A DNA stretch of 39,376 nucleotides from Gemmatimonadota bacterium (GTDB lineage Bacteria; Gemmatimonadota; Gemmatimonadetes; Longimicrobiales; Gaopeijiaceae): the NCBI GenBank assembly GCA_028875075.1, contig JAPPGF010000018.1:1-39376 (forward strand), in the 5' to 3' direction. This document shows positions 1 to 8,826 of the stretch, piece after piece (the first letter of the stretch is position 1; the number at the start of each line of letters is the position of its first letter). A model generated the notes under the pieces. It saw only the letters and a list, made by a program, of their open reading frames with translations, was not told the DNA's origin and did no database searches. The translations under genes were made by a program, and so were the position numbers.

Positions 1-13
1 CTGGAGAGGCGTG

Positions 14-2011
14 ATGGCTGCACGAATGGCGAAGACGCACTGGATGGGGACACGACTGTGGAGTGTCTTGTTTCTGGTGCCCTTCCTGATGGGCGCGGGA
101 CTCGCTTCCTCATCAGATCCCATCGTCGAGGCGGCGAAAGACGGTGACGTCGATGCGGTCCGGCACCTGATCGAGAGCGGTGCCGACGTGAACGTCGCCG
201 GCGGTGACGGCATGACGCCCCTCCACTGGGCTGCGGAGCACGGAGACTTGGAGATTGCGCGGCTCCTTCTGGAGTCCGGGGCAGACGTCGCTGCGGGGAC
301 CCGGATCGGCACCTACACTCCCCTGCACCTCGCCGCCGAGAGGGGACATGCCGCCGTCTCGAAGCTCTTGGTCGAAGCCGGAGCGGACATTGCTGCGGCA
401 ACTGGGCGCGGTGGGGCAACGCCCCTTCATCTGGCTGCCGCCGCCGACGGAGGAGAGGACATCGTAGCGGCTCTCATCGAGGCCGGGGCCGATGTGAACG
501 CGAAGGAACGGGTGGCGGGGCAGACGCCCCTCATGTTCGCGGCGGCGTCCGGCCGGACCGAATCGGTCAGGAGGCTTCTGGCTGCAGGCGCGGACCCGGC
601 GGTGACCACGCAGGTCGTTGATGCGCTTGAACGTCTCAAAGAGGATCTGGGGGCTTCGGCAGCGCTGAGAGAGAGGTTGGCTGGCGAGGAGAGGCCCTCG
701 GAGGTCCAGACCGCCATCGGCGAGCAGCGGGCGTTGCTTTCCCAGCCCGAACTCGCGAGCACTGAGGTCGATCTTGAGCTCGTTACCGCCTTGGTGGGAC
801 CGGGATCAGAGCGGGGGGCATCTGGGATTGGGGTCAGGGAATTCCTCGTGAGGAGAACGGGCGGGATAACTGCGCTCCTGTACGCGGCTAGGGAGGGGCA
901 TATAGGCGCGGCCATGGCGCTGTTGGACGGCGGTGCGGACGTCAACCAGGTGTCGGCGTCCGACGCGACCAGCCCCCTGTTGATCGCAGCCCTGAACGGG
1001 CATTTCGATCTCATGCTTGGACTGCTGGAGCGGGGCGCGGATCCAACACTGGCCACTTCCACGGACGGCGTGACACCGCTCTTTGCTGTGCTTCAGACAC
1101 GGTGGCCTACCGTCAGTGACTATCCCAACCGGGTGGCGCACCTTCAGCAGGAGGCCCAGCACGTCGATGTTCTGGAGGCGCTTCTGCAGGCTGGCGCTGA
1201 TCCTAATGTCCGCCTCGAGACACACCTTTGGTACTGGGAGCACGGCGGAGACATCGGGGTGGACATCACCGGTGCCACTCCCCTGTGGCGCGCTGCAATC
1301 GCTCAGGATGTCGAGGCGATGCGGGTACTCTCCGCCTATGGTGCCGATGCCGAGATCCCGACGGCCGTAGCACCGGAGCTGATACGCGACGGGCGGACAG
1401 GAGACGGCCGGGGGCAAGACGATTCCGGCTTGCCGCCGGTACCAGAGGGTGAACCGGACCTGTTCCCCATCCATGCTGCGGCGGGAGGGGGATGGCTAGG
1501 CCAGGGTTCATTCAAGCTGCGAGGTGTGCCGGACGCCTTCTTGGCCGCGGTCAAGTTCCTGGTAGAAGATCTTGGTGCCGACGTGAACGCGAGCGACTCC
1601 TGGGGCTACAGGCCGCTCCACTATGCGGCCGTCAGGGGGGATAACGAGATGGTTCGCTATCTCGTATCCAAGGGGGCTGACGTGACGCTCCTTTCGCGGC
1701 TTGGCCAGACCCCAGCGGATATGACCAGAGGGGGAAAGGTCGGCGTTTGGGCGCGGAACCCATATCCGGACACGCAGGCGCTGCTTATGAGTCTGGGTTC
1801 CCCTCTGGTGTGCGAGCACACGTTCGTCAGGGAAGGCGGCTATTTCTGTGATGTCGCCGGCACAACGCCCTTCGAAGATCGGTACGGCTTTTCCAAGAAG
1901 CCGCTGATCGAACGGAGCGGCGACGAGCTCTACACAAGCGTACGCTTTCTCGAGGAGATCTACGAGCACGCCCGTCGTGTAGAGTCGGATTCTCCGCCGC
2001 TTCTATTCTGA
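14..2011 (+). CDS. Secreted ankyrin-repeat protein
   Basis: A 665-aa ankyrin-repeat protein, probably exported. Ankyrin repeats bind proteins; no catalytic domain is visible, so the partner is unknown. An N-terminal hydrophobic stretch (about residues 14-33) followed by a small-residue region looks like a Sec signal peptide. Repeats with the classic TPLHxAAxxG and LLxxGADV pattern run over about residues 35-200, then again at about 280-345, 390-450 and 545-600. They are separated by non-repeat inserts at about 200-280 and 350-400. The C-terminal 70 residues contain two cysteines and no repeat. I chose ATG at 14 because GGAG at 3-6 gives better spacing than for the GTG at 11. G+C is high, like most of the window. 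Nothing upstream is visible, so operon context is unknown. Confidence 0.9.
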   Translation: MAARMAKTHWMGTRLWSVLFLVPFLMGAGLASSSDPIVEAAKDGDVDAVRHLIESGADVNVAGGDGMTPLHWAAEHGDLEIARLLLESGADVAAGTRIGTYTPLHLAAERGHAAVSKLLVEAGADIAAATGRGGATPLHLAAAADGGEDIVAALIEAGADVNAKERVAGQTPLMFAAASGRTESVRRLLAAGADPAVTTQVVDALERLKEDLGASAALRERLAGEERPSEVQTAIGEQRALLSQPELASTEVDLELVTALVGPGSERGASGIGVREFLVRRTGGITALLYAAREGHIGAAMALLDGGADVNQVSASDATSPLLIAALNGHFDLMLGLLERGADPTLATSTDGVTPLFAVLQTRWPTVSDYPNRVAHLQQEAQHVDVLEALLQAGADPNVRLETHLWYWEHGGDIGVDITGATPLWRAAIAQDVEAMRVLSAYGADAEIPTAVAPELIRDGRTGDGRGQDDSGLPPVPEGEPDLFPIHAAAGGGWLGQGSFKLRGVPDAFLAAVKFLVEDLGADVNASDSWGYRPLHYAAVRGDNEMVRYLVSKGADVTLLSRLGQTPADMTRGGKVGVWARNPYPDTQALLMSLGSPLVCEHTFVREGGYFCDVAGTTPFEDRYGFSKKPLIERSGDELYTSVRFLEEIYEHARRVESDSPPLLF

Positions 2012-2138
2012 AGAGCGGCAGAGCCCGTAGTAAACAGCGGGATGGCATAGTAGAGGCACGGCCGAACCGTGGCAGGTGTCATGGGGTTCCCCCGGAGATC
2101 GACGCCGAATGGGTTATAGCGTCCTCCGATAAAAGCAC

Positions 2139-2143
2139 AGGAG
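2139..2143 (+). promoter_or_regulatory. Ribosome binding site of the creatininase-family gene
   Basis: AGGAG lies seven bases ahead of the ATG at 2151 and fixes this start. The rest of the 139-base gap after the ankyrin gene holds nothing else I recognise. Confidence 0.7.
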
Positions 2144-2150
2144 AGTTGTT

Positions 2151-3089
2151 ATGACGCGCCAGACGTGGCACAGCATACTTTGCACCAGTGTGATGCTCGC
2201 ATTCCTGATGCCGAGTACGGCGTCCTCCCAGGCGACGAGGGGAGCATCTACTGTAGCCCCGCTGCCACACAGTGTATTTCTTGAGGAACTCACGTGGGTA
2301 GAGGTTCGCGACGCAATTGCAACCGGGCACGGCACGGTCATCGTTCCGGTCAGCGCAACGGAGCAAAATGGGCCGTATCTTGCGTTGGGTAAGCACACTT
2401 TCGTCATCACGGGCATCTCGGAGGCCATAGCGCGTACCCTCGGCAATGCTCTCGTGGCGCCGGTTGTGCCACTAGGCCCTGGAGGGAGCATCGATCCACC
2501 CAGAGGTCATATGCGGTGGCCGGGAAGCATGGGTGTCCGACCGGAGATTTATCAGGCATGGCTGACGGACGTCCTTGACAATCTGCGCCACCATGGCTTC
2601 CAGGATATCGTCGTTATTTCAGAGCATGAGGGCTCTTCCAGTCCGGATGCGCCTGGCCCGATCTCCGAGACGGTGACGGCCGCCAATGAGCGTTGGGGGC
2701 CGGGGAAAACCAGAGCGCACTTCATTCCGGAATATCGGGATGAGCTCGCAAACGACAGACATGCCTCGACGTTCCTGCGGGACGTCCTCGGTGTGGTAGA
2801 AGAGGTGGTGGACCAGGAGGTTCCGGAGAGCGGGGACAATTATTTGCAAGATGGCCGTAATCCGGTCGGCACCCATGAGGGCTATTATTTTTCAGCCGTG
2901 GTCATGGCCGTCAATCCCAAGGCCGTGCGAGCAGCCGAGCGGATCGCGGCTGGCCCTGAACTCTCCTATGGTGTTGACTGGGGCTCTCCCGAGCAGTTGG
3001 CCGCAAACGGCAAGAAGATAATCGAGTTCCGTGCGAGGGTCACCGCGGAGCATATTCGTAAGGCAATTGCTGACAGTAGGGGGCCGTGA
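2151..3089 (+). CDS. Exported creatininase-family protein, divergent metal site
   Basis: A 312-aa protein of the creatininase (creatinine amidohydrolase) fold, a metal-dependent amidohydrolase family. A signal peptide (residues 1 to about 27, ending SSQA) indicates export, whereas classical members are cytosolic. The family core is recognisable: an IVPVSATEQ segment, a conserved APVVPLGPGG-like strand, the HMRWPGS segment, and a helix before a VVISEHEG strand. In classical members the metal ligands lie in E-x-H-G...GTD and NGHGGN motifs. Here the first reads EQNG...GKHT and the second SEHEGS, so one His and one Asp ligand are replaced and the glycines are altered. The EQNG/GKH form is one I recall as a recurring subgroup, so this is probably a specialised branch, not decay. 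Substrate unknown. It stands alone, 139 bases after the ankyrin gene. Confidence 0.8.
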   Translation: MTRQTWHSILCTSVMLAFLMPSTASSQATRGASTVAPLPHSVFLEELTWVEVRDAIATGHGTVIVPVSATEQNGPYLALGKHTFVITGISEAIARTLGNALVAPVVPLGPGGSIDPPRGHMRWPGSMGVRPEIYQAWLTDVLDNLRHHGFQDIVVISEHEGSSSPDAPGPISETVTAANERWGPGKTRAHFIPEYRDELANDRHASTFLRDVLGVVEEVVDQEVPESGDNYLQDGRNPVGTHEGYYFSAVVMAVNPKAVRAAERIAAGPELSYGVDWGSPEQLAANGKKIIEFRARVTAEHIRKAIADSRGP

Positions 3090-3689
3090 GGCATTGGAGC
3101 GCGCTTTGAGCTGTGAAAGTCGAGACCTGATCTGACAATCGCCGAGCACGTCGTCGTGTCCGGTTTGGGTTACGCCCACCTTCGCGAGCGATTCACTGCG
3201 CACGAACGCCTGCATCAGATTTTCGACGTAGCACCAGCGGACCTTCTACCGGGTCACCTTCCGGAAGAAGCTCTACATGAGCCTTGGCAGGAGGGGACTT
3301 GGATGAGCCGGCGGTATTCGCACCTACCACTCACCTTGAGTTGGATGGCCGAGGCGGGTCCGAGGGCCTTGCGGGTCGCAGGAGGTCCCGACGGACAGAG
3401 CCGCTGGCACGAACCACTAGGCGTAGCGGCGGCCTCCTCGAGCGGTACTGGTCTTCTCGTCTCGCTTACACAGCCGAAGTCGTGGAGAGTCCGGACTCTG
3501 CCGAGACTGTCGTCCAAGAGACGTCGCCCTCTCAACACCGCGGGCGCGGGCCGAGAAGTTCATTGGGGCGCGCTACCCAATACCTCTGGAGGCACGCGGA
3601 ACTCTTTACGAGGGCGAAACCTGACTTGTCGTACGGTGGCACTAGGAGGTGCTTGAGGATGACGGCCACCTATACTAGAGGATAAGAGA
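3090..3689 (+). other. 600-base gap with no recognisable gene
   Basis: Several overlapping open frames exist here (for example 3156-3656 and 3284-3685 on the plus strand), but they are rich in Arg, Ser and Gly. None shows a domain, a good ribosome binding site or a signal peptide. I see no tRNA or inverted repeat. It may be a decayed gene. A binding site for the next gene is visible at 3677-3682 (AGAGGA). Confidence 0.5.
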
Positions 3690-4955
3690 ATGACAGAAGC
3701 GAGCACTGTTGGCGGGAGCACGATGACCGAAGAGCAGTTGCGACGGCGCTGGAAGTTGCGTGTGTTGTTGGGGCTCATGTTCTGCTATTTGTTCTACTAT
3801 ACGGGCCGCCAGAACTTCGGCTGGGCCATTAGCTCGATGAGTGAGAGCTTGGGTTACTCCATGCAGCAGCTGGGGTTTATCAGCTCTGCCGTGCTGGTAA
3901 CCTACGGAGTCGGTCAGTTTATCAACGGGAATCTCGGGGATAAGTATAGCGCTCGGGTGATGGTGACCTTGGGAGGCCTGTTTTCCCTTGTGCTCAACTG
4001 GGTCACGAGTTTCGGGACATCCTTCTGGACGATATTCGCGCCGTGGGCGGCCAACGGATACGCACAGTCGATGGCATGGGCTCCTGGGAGCCGGATGTTG
4101 TCGAATTGGTGGTCAGAGAAGGAACGCGGCGTGGCCTACGGTTGGTACCTCTTCGCGGCTGGATCTTCGTCGGTTGTGATTTTTGTGATCGGCGCGGGCC
4201 TTGCTGCGATGCAGCTTTCCTGGGAGTGGATGTTCCGTCTTCCGGTACTGCTTTTGGGGATTGCCTCCATTGTGTTTTATTTTGTGGTCCGCGACAAGCC
4301 CGAAGACGTTGGCCTCTCCCCCCTTCAAAGCGATCAGCATACGCGGGGTGCGGCAGAGCCGGAGGAGACCTCGTTTCAGCGTTACCGTCATGTCCTGAAG
4401 GACTGGCGCTTTCTTCTGGCCGTCTTCTCGCTCGGATTTGAGAGTTTCGCACGGTATGGTCTAGTGATCTGGGTTCCGGTTCATTTGATGGGACCGGCGT
4501 ATTCGGACAATCCGATGGCTGTGTGGATCGGCGTTGCTCTACCCGTGGGGATGGCACTGGGTGCTCTGAGTGCGGGGTACATGTCGGACAAGTTTTTCGG
4601 ATCGAACCGATCGCGCCCGATTGCCATACTCATGGGCCTTTCAATGGTCGTGTTGGCGTTGATCTACGTGATGCCGGTGGAGTGGATTGGCGTAGGGATC
4701 GTCTTGCTGTTTCTGTCCGGGTTTCTGGTGTACGGACCCCACTCCTGTTACTGGGCTCTCTGTCCCGACCTGATGGGCCGCCACCGTGCGGGGACAGCGA
4801 CTGGTGTGATGAATTTCTGGGCCTATGTTGCCGCGGCAGTGAGCGGTCCCCTCATTGGGTTGACCATCGACAGCTTCGGGACCACCGTTCTCTTCCTGAT
4901 CTTGAGCGCATCGTGCGCGCTGGGCGCTCTTGTGATTCTGCCCATTCGAAGGTAG
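3690..4955 (+). CDS. MFS transporter, organophosphate:phosphate antiporter (OPA/GlpT-like) family
   Basis: A 421-aa inner-membrane protein with about 12 hydrophobic segments. The early YYTGRQNFGWA segment, the GNLGDKYSAR loop between helices 2 and 3, the MAWAPGSRMLSNWWS segment and the repeat loop AGYMSDKFFG resemble the GlpT/UhpT/PgtP family. That family exchanges organic phosphates or related anions for phosphate. The exact substrate cannot be read. Start at ATG 3690 has AGAGGA at 3677-3682; ATG 3723 is an alternative that would drop 11 residues. It lies on the same strand as the citrate-synthase-like island starting at 5271, across a 315-base gap containing a hairpin. It could serve that pathway by importing an anionic substrate, but this is only positional inference. 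Confidence 0.85.
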   Translation: MTEASTVGGSTMTEEQLRRRWKLRVLLGLMFCYLFYYTGRQNFGWAISSMSESLGYSMQQLGFISSAVLVTYGVGQFINGNLGDKYSARVMVTLGGLFSLVLNWVTSFGTSFWTIFAPWAANGYAQSMAWAPGSRMLSNWWSEKERGVAYGWYLFAAGSSSVVIFVIGAGLAAMQLSWEWMFRLPVLLLGIASIVFYFVVRDKPEDVGLSPLQSDQHTRGAAEPEETSFQRYRHVLKDWRFLLAVFSLGFESFARYGLVIWVPVHLMGPAYSDNPMAVWIGVALPVGMALGALSAGYMSDKFFGSNRSRPIAILMGLSMVVLALIYVMPVEWIGVGIVLLFLSGFLVYGPHSCYWALCPDLMGRHRAGTATGVMNFWAYVAAAVSGPLIGLTIDSFGTTVLFLILSASCALGALVILPIRR

Positions 4956-4986
4956 CGAAGCGCCTACCGTGAGACGGAGCTCTGTA

Positions 4987-5011
4987 GCCCCCGCTCCGGC
5001 CGGGCGGGGGC
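4987..5011 (+). terminator. GC hairpin after the OPA transporter
   Basis: An 8-bp perfect stem, GCCCCCGC (4987-4994) with GCGGGGGC (5004-5011), and a 9-base loop, 32 bases after the transporter stop. There is no T-run, so it is a weak candidate for intrinsic termination. Confidence 0.45.
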
Positions 5012-5270
5012 GCTGTGTGGCGTTCCCCACCGGAGAGAAGTGCTGCGAGGCCGGGGGCAGGGTAGACGGCGTCGTTGACGGCAGCCGGGACCCCCCCGTG
5101 CCGCAGCTCCACGACCGGGTGCGTGATCCGCCGGGTCGCGCTGCTGGTCCACCCACGTCGCGCTTGACCGGCTGCCGAGGCACAGCCCGAGGTGGTCGTC
5201 GCTCTCGCGAAGTACTACGAGTCCCGGGCTCCGGGTAAGAACATTCAGCAAGAAACATAGGGAGTCATAG
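5012..5270 (+). other. Gap ahead of the low-G+C island, with a possible coding remnant
   Basis: G+C-rich sequence with no intact gene. A plus-strand frame from 5168 to the stop at 5258-5260 reads like a genuine protein end, with VVVALAKYYESRAPG in the middle, but a stop at 5165 cuts it off upstream. This could be the tail of a lost gene. AGGGAG at 5259-5264 is the ribosome binding site for the ATG at 5271. Confidence 0.35.
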
Positions 5271-6167
5271 ATGAACAGAGAGCCGGTCTTTCGACGTAAG
5301 TCGTCAATATCGTACAAGACTGAAGAGAAGACGGTGCTGCGGGGCTATAACCTGAGCGACTTGGCCGAAAAGGGGTATTCCTTCAGCGACGCCCTTTTTG
5401 TCCTGTTTCAGAACCGCATTCCGACTGAAAACGAAGCAAAAATGCTCAACTATGAGATGGGGGTGTTTATCGAACATTCCATGTCACCCTCTGCCGTCTC
5501 GGCTATTGGAGTGGCTATGGGTCGGCCTAACCTGCCGGCCTGCGTTGCCGCCTCCGTCACGACGTTCGGCGGAGTCCATGGTCCAGGCGCTGCGCATGGA
5601 TACATGATGAACAAGTATCTCGAGCGCGCACACGAAGAAGAAATATCCCTCGACGAGCTCGGCAAGATACTGGTCGATGACTACTTGGATAATAATAAAC
5701 CTGTCATGGGTATGGGCCAACCTCAACACATTGACAGCGATCCGAGGGCATATCCCATTCACCTGAAACAGGAAGAACTTGGAGTGGGTGGGGTTTATCT
5801 CGAACTCCAGAAGTCCATAGAAAAACATTTTCACGCCAGAAGAGAGAGCGAAGGCCGCTCATACGTCGGCGTCAATGTGGTCGGGTCAGGCAACAGCGCA
5901 TTGTGCGACATTGGATTTGCACCGAACGCTGCATGGTGCATCGGTAGCGTCTGTCGGGGATACAGCTGTTGCTCGCACGCCTTGTTTAACATGAAGAGGG
6001 GGCGTGCCTGGGGCGCTTCGCGGCGGGAACCCATGGTTCAGGTGATCGACCTGAGCATGATCAAATACGTCGGACCTGATGACAGAAGAGTGCCCAAACA
6101 GGAAGAAAGACAAGAATATGCCAGGAAACAGAAGGAAGAAGGAGAATACAAGAAGTGGGTAATCTGA
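5271..6167 (+). CDS. Citrate-synthase-fold protein A (citryl-CoA-lyase-like)
   Basis: A 298-aa member of the citrate synthase superfamily, closest in layout to the short citryl-CoA-lyase-like branch. Those enzymes make or break C-C bonds between acyl-CoA enolates and oxo acids. Recognisable landmarks: ALFVLFQNRIPTENEA near residue 41, an EHSMSPSAVSA helix with His69, and GGVHGPG with His103, matching the His of the GGxHGGA motif. A G-M-G-Q-P-Q-H...SDPRA stretch (147-160) corresponds to the usual G-F-G-H-P-x-H...DDPRA, so the key active-site His is Gln150 here while His153 remains. CDIGFAP (Asp213) matches the family's DLGFP. The C-terminal 40 residues are charged. It is the first gene of a four-gene island, 50 bases ahead of a second citrate-synthase-like gene. 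Substrate unknown; with the His replaced it may work as part of a heteromer. Confidence 0.75.
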   Translation: MNREPVFRRKSSISYKTEEKTVLRGYNLSDLAEKGYSFSDALFVLFQNRIPTENEAKMLNYEMGVFIEHSMSPSAVSAIGVAMGRPNLPACVAASVTTFGGVHGPGAAHGYMMNKYLERAHEEEISLDELGKILVDDYLDNNKPVMGMGQPQHIDSDPRAYPIHLKQEELGVGGVYLELQKSIEKHFHARRESEGRSYVGVNVVGSGNSALCDIGFAPNAAWCIGSVCRGYSCCSHALFNMKRGRAWGASRREPMVQVIDLSMIKYVGPDDRRVPKQEERQEYARKQKEEGEYKKWVI

Positions 6168-6200
6168 TGACACGGAATGACATGTATTTGACTTGAAGAC

Positions 6201-6206
6201 AAGGAG
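6201..6206 (+). promoter_or_regulatory. Ribosome binding site of citrate-synthase-like protein B
   Basis: AAGGAG lies 11 bases ahead of ATG 6218 and supports that start in the short intergenic gap. Confidence 0.6.
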
Positions 6207-6217
6207 AACACGATAAA

Positions 6218-7264
6218 ATGGGTGAAGGAAATAACAAGAGAGGAATTGGAAATCTGGATAGTCCTGAACTGCCTTACGATTATGGCAAGCGAGAATACGG
6301 GACCGTTCCTCTTGACCACGAGAATCGCGCTCCTTTCCAATGGGTATCCGAAGTAGCGTACAAGAATGTTCACCGTATTGTCGTCCGGGGCTACGACACG
6401 ACTGAGCTCATGGAAGAAGGATACGGCGTTCCGGATGTTCTTTTCGTAACTTACCAGTCGAGGATACCTCTGGAAGAAGAATCACGACTGCTTGATTATG
6501 TCATGATTATGGCGCTGGAAGACGGCCTTTCCGCTCCGGCCGCCATTTCGAGGATCGTAGCACAGTCGAAAACATTTCTGACGCAGGCCGCAGGTGCCTC
6601 GATTCTCGCTTTTGGACATGCGTATGGCGCCTACGTGGCCTTCGGTACTAGATTGAATACGTATCTTCAGAAGAGTAAAGACGAAGGAAAATCACTGACC
6701 GAAGTCGCGGAATTGCTCGTCAAGGAGAACCTGGAAGATGAGTCCCTAGGGGTATCCGGATTGATGCTCAAGGATCCGGCTGCCAAGCGTATGATTGCGA
6801 AAGCGGAGACGCTGGGTGTAGCCGGCGAATATATTGCTCTTACAAAAGAGATTGTAAGAGCTGCGCAAAGGCTTAGCGCCGAACCGGTCGACCTCGACAT
6901 GCTTGGCGCCACCGGTGCCACCATGATGGATCTCGGTTTCAGCCCGGAGGCGACGTGGGGGATAATGGCTTGCACACGGGCGATTGCAGCCGGTGCACAC
7001 TTCATTGAAGAAGTGGAAAGGGCACCTCACTCGAGGACCGGTCAGGCTCTGACTCCCAGGGAAGACTACGACGGACCCGAAGACAGAGAAGTACCGGATC
7101 TGGAGGAACGGGCCAGAAATGCAAGAGCCGCTCAGACGCAGACGGTGGATGAGTGGAAGAAGGCATTTGAAGAACGGAAGCGTATTTACGGTAGCGGATA
7201 TTCGATTATCGAGGAGATAGAGGACCCGAGCGAAAAAACTGGCATCAAGAAGGTCGGTCGGTAA
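6218..7264 (+). CDS. Citrate-synthase-fold protein B, catalytic histidines lost
   Basis: A 348-aa paralogue of the preceding protein. The shared pattern includes VVRGYDTTELMEEGYGVPDVLF (compare VLRGYNLSDLAEKGYSFSDALF in protein A), SRIPLEEESRLLDY, and DLGFSPEATWGI with Asp238. At the position of GGVHGPG it reads FGHAYGAY (131-138), so the His is displaced. Where the family has G-F-G-H-P it reads SGLMLKDP (180-187), with no His. It therefore lacks both canonical histidines and is unlikely to be a classical citrate synthase on its own. An N-terminal extension of about 35 residues and a highly charged C-terminal tail of about 80 residues distinguish it. Adjacent, co-directional and similar in composition to protein A, it is plausibly a partner subunit, though a changed reaction is equally possible. 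Confidence 0.7.
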   Translation: MGEGNNKRGIGNLDSPELPYDYGKREYGTVPLDHENRAPFQWVSEVAYKNVHRIVVRGYDTTELMEEGYGVPDVLFVTYQSRIPLEEESRLLDYVMIMALEDGLSAPAAISRIVAQSKTFLTQAAGASILAFGHAYGAYVAFGTRLNTYLQKSKDEGKSLTEVAELLVKENLEDESLGVSGLMLKDPAAKRMIAKAETLGVAGEYIALTKEIVRAAQRLSAEPVDLDMLGATGATMMDLGFSPEATWGIMACTRAIAAGAHFIEEVERAPHSRTGQALTPREDYDGPEDREVPDLEERARNARAAQTQTVDEWKKAFEERKRIYGSGYSIIEEIEDPSEKTGIKKVGR

Positions 7265-7340
7265 CTGTCGGTCACTCGAGGGCATGTGACGGGATCGGAG
7301 TCGGAACGGGCGTAAGAGATGGAATTGATATGTCAAAAAT

Positions 7341-7347
7341 GAGGAGG
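7341..7347 (+). promoter_or_regulatory. Ribosome binding site of the acylating aldehyde dehydrogenase
   Basis: GAGGAGG six bases before the ATG at 7353, a near-perfect Shine-Dalgarno sequence inside the island. Confidence 0.75.
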
Positions 7348-7352
7348 ACATA

Positions 7353-8747
7353 ATGCGAGACAATGTTAAGGAAATGTACAGGCGGGCGAGGGCAGCGTTC
7401 AGGGAAGTCGAATCTTGGCCTCAGGAAAAAGTGGACGAGATGGTTGCGGCTGCTGCTTGGGAATGGCAAAAACCGGAAACTGCACGATCATTGGCAAGAC
7501 TCGCAGTTGACGAATCTAATATCGGAGTCTATGACGATAAGGTTCACAAGATTCAGAATAAGGTCCGCGGCACTATGAGGGACCAACTTGGGGTGAAAAC
7601 CTGTGGACTGGTCGAAGAGGACAAGGAAAAAGGGCTGAGAATATTTGCAAAGCCGATCGGTGTGGTAGCCAATATCGTTCCTTGTACGAATCCGGAGTCC
7701 ACCGTCTGTTGCATCGGCCTGAGTCTGCTCAAGACAAGAAATGCGATGATCGTATCACCGCATCCTAGAACCAAGGGAAGCACTTACCTCACAGTTGAGC
7801 ACGGCAGAAAGGCACTGGCCAAGATCGGGGCGCCGGCCGATCTGATGCAGTGTTTGACGGAACCGAGCCATGAGCACACCAAGGAACTGATGGCGGGATG
7901 CGATTTTGTTGTAGCGACCGGTGGCGCAGCACTTGTCAGGGTGGTCTATGAAGCCGGAAAGCCTGCACATACCGTGGGCGCCGGAAATGTCGTTTCGATT
8001 GTGGATGAGACAGCCAATCTGAAGGCGGCAGCCGCCAAGATTGTGAAGTCGAAGACGGCGAATAACTCGGCGTCCTGTTCATCGGAGAATGCCGTGGCTG
8101 TCGAGGACAGTGTATGCGACGATATGCTCGAATGCTTGAAAGCCGAAGGAGGCTACCTCTGTAGTACAGAGGAGCGTGAGAGATTGCGTCAATATATGTG
8201 GCCCGACGGACGGCACCTCAATAGGGACATTATTGCCAAACCGGCCGCTTATATTGCTGAACACGCCGGAATCAGTATTCCAGCCGGGACGCGATTCTTG
8301 ATGGTCTGGGGTACGAAGCCAGGTCCGGAGGATCGTTTTTCTGGCGAGAAAATATCGCTGGTATTGACCGTCTGGAAATGGAACGATTTCAGTGAAATGG
8401 TCGGCCGTACGCAAGAGATTCTGAAGTTTTCCGGCGAAGGGCATTCCGCGTCGATCCATTCGGAGAACGAGGATCGAAAGATTGAGCTCGCCCTTAGTCT
8501 CAATGTCGGTCGGGTAAATTGTAATATGCCTCATGCGGCGGCTAACAGTGGTAGTTTCTTCAACGCACAGCCTACGACAGATTCGCTTGGATGCGGTACA
8601 TGGGCGGGTAACATGACGAGTGACAATCTCAACTACAGGCACTTTCTAAACTATACCTGGCTGTCTGACGCGATCCCGGAACGTATTCCCAGTGATGAAG
8701 AACTGTTCGGTGCCTACTTGGAACGATGGGAAAGCGTTGCCGTGTGA
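7353..8747 (+). CDS. CoA-acylating aldehyde dehydrogenase
   Basis: A 464-aa NAD(P)-dependent aldehyde dehydrogenase of the CoA-acylating (AdhE/EutE/SauS-like) group, which interconverts an aldehyde and its acyl-CoA. Evidence: the PIGVVANIVPCTNPEST segment (101-117), the VGAGNVVSIVDE cofactor region (208-219), and the active-site Cys242 in NSASCSSENAV, at the place where AdhE reads NGxICASEQ. Near the C-terminus it has LGCGTWAGN and LNYRHFLNYT, typical of the group. The SCSSEN form and the ending recall sulfoacetaldehyde-type dehydrogenases, but I cannot confirm this. It lies 88 bases after the second citrate-synthase-like gene with the same low G+C, so its acyl-CoA is a natural substrate or product for those proteins. 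No EutE-type microcompartment genes or targeting signal are visible. Confidence 0.85.
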   Translation: MRDNVKEMYRRARAAFREVESWPQEKVDEMVAAAAWEWQKPETARSLARLAVDESNIGVYDDKVHKIQNKVRGTMRDQLGVKTCGLVEEDKEKGLRIFAKPIGVVANIVPCTNPESTVCCIGLSLLKTRNAMIVSPHPRTKGSTYLTVEHGRKALAKIGAPADLMQCLTEPSHEHTKELMAGCDFVVATGGAALVRVVYEAGKPAHTVGAGNVVSIVDETANLKAAAAKIVKSKTANNSASCSSENAVAVEDSVCDDMLECLKAEGGYLCSTEERERLRQYMWPDGRHLNRDIIAKPAAYIAEHAGISIPAGTRFLMVWGTKPGPEDRFSGEKISLVLTVWKWNDFSEMVGRTQEILKFSGEGHSASIHSENEDRKIELALSLNVGRVNCNMPHAAANSGSFFNAQPTTDSLGCGTWAGNMTSDNLNYRHFLNYTWLSDAIPERIPSDEELFGAYLERWESVAV

Positions 8748-8826
8748 TGTGATTCCGAGAGATGCCTTGTAGATGAAGGAATTGGTGGGTGAGTCATTGA
8801 GGAAATGTGCGGAAGATTGACTGGAA

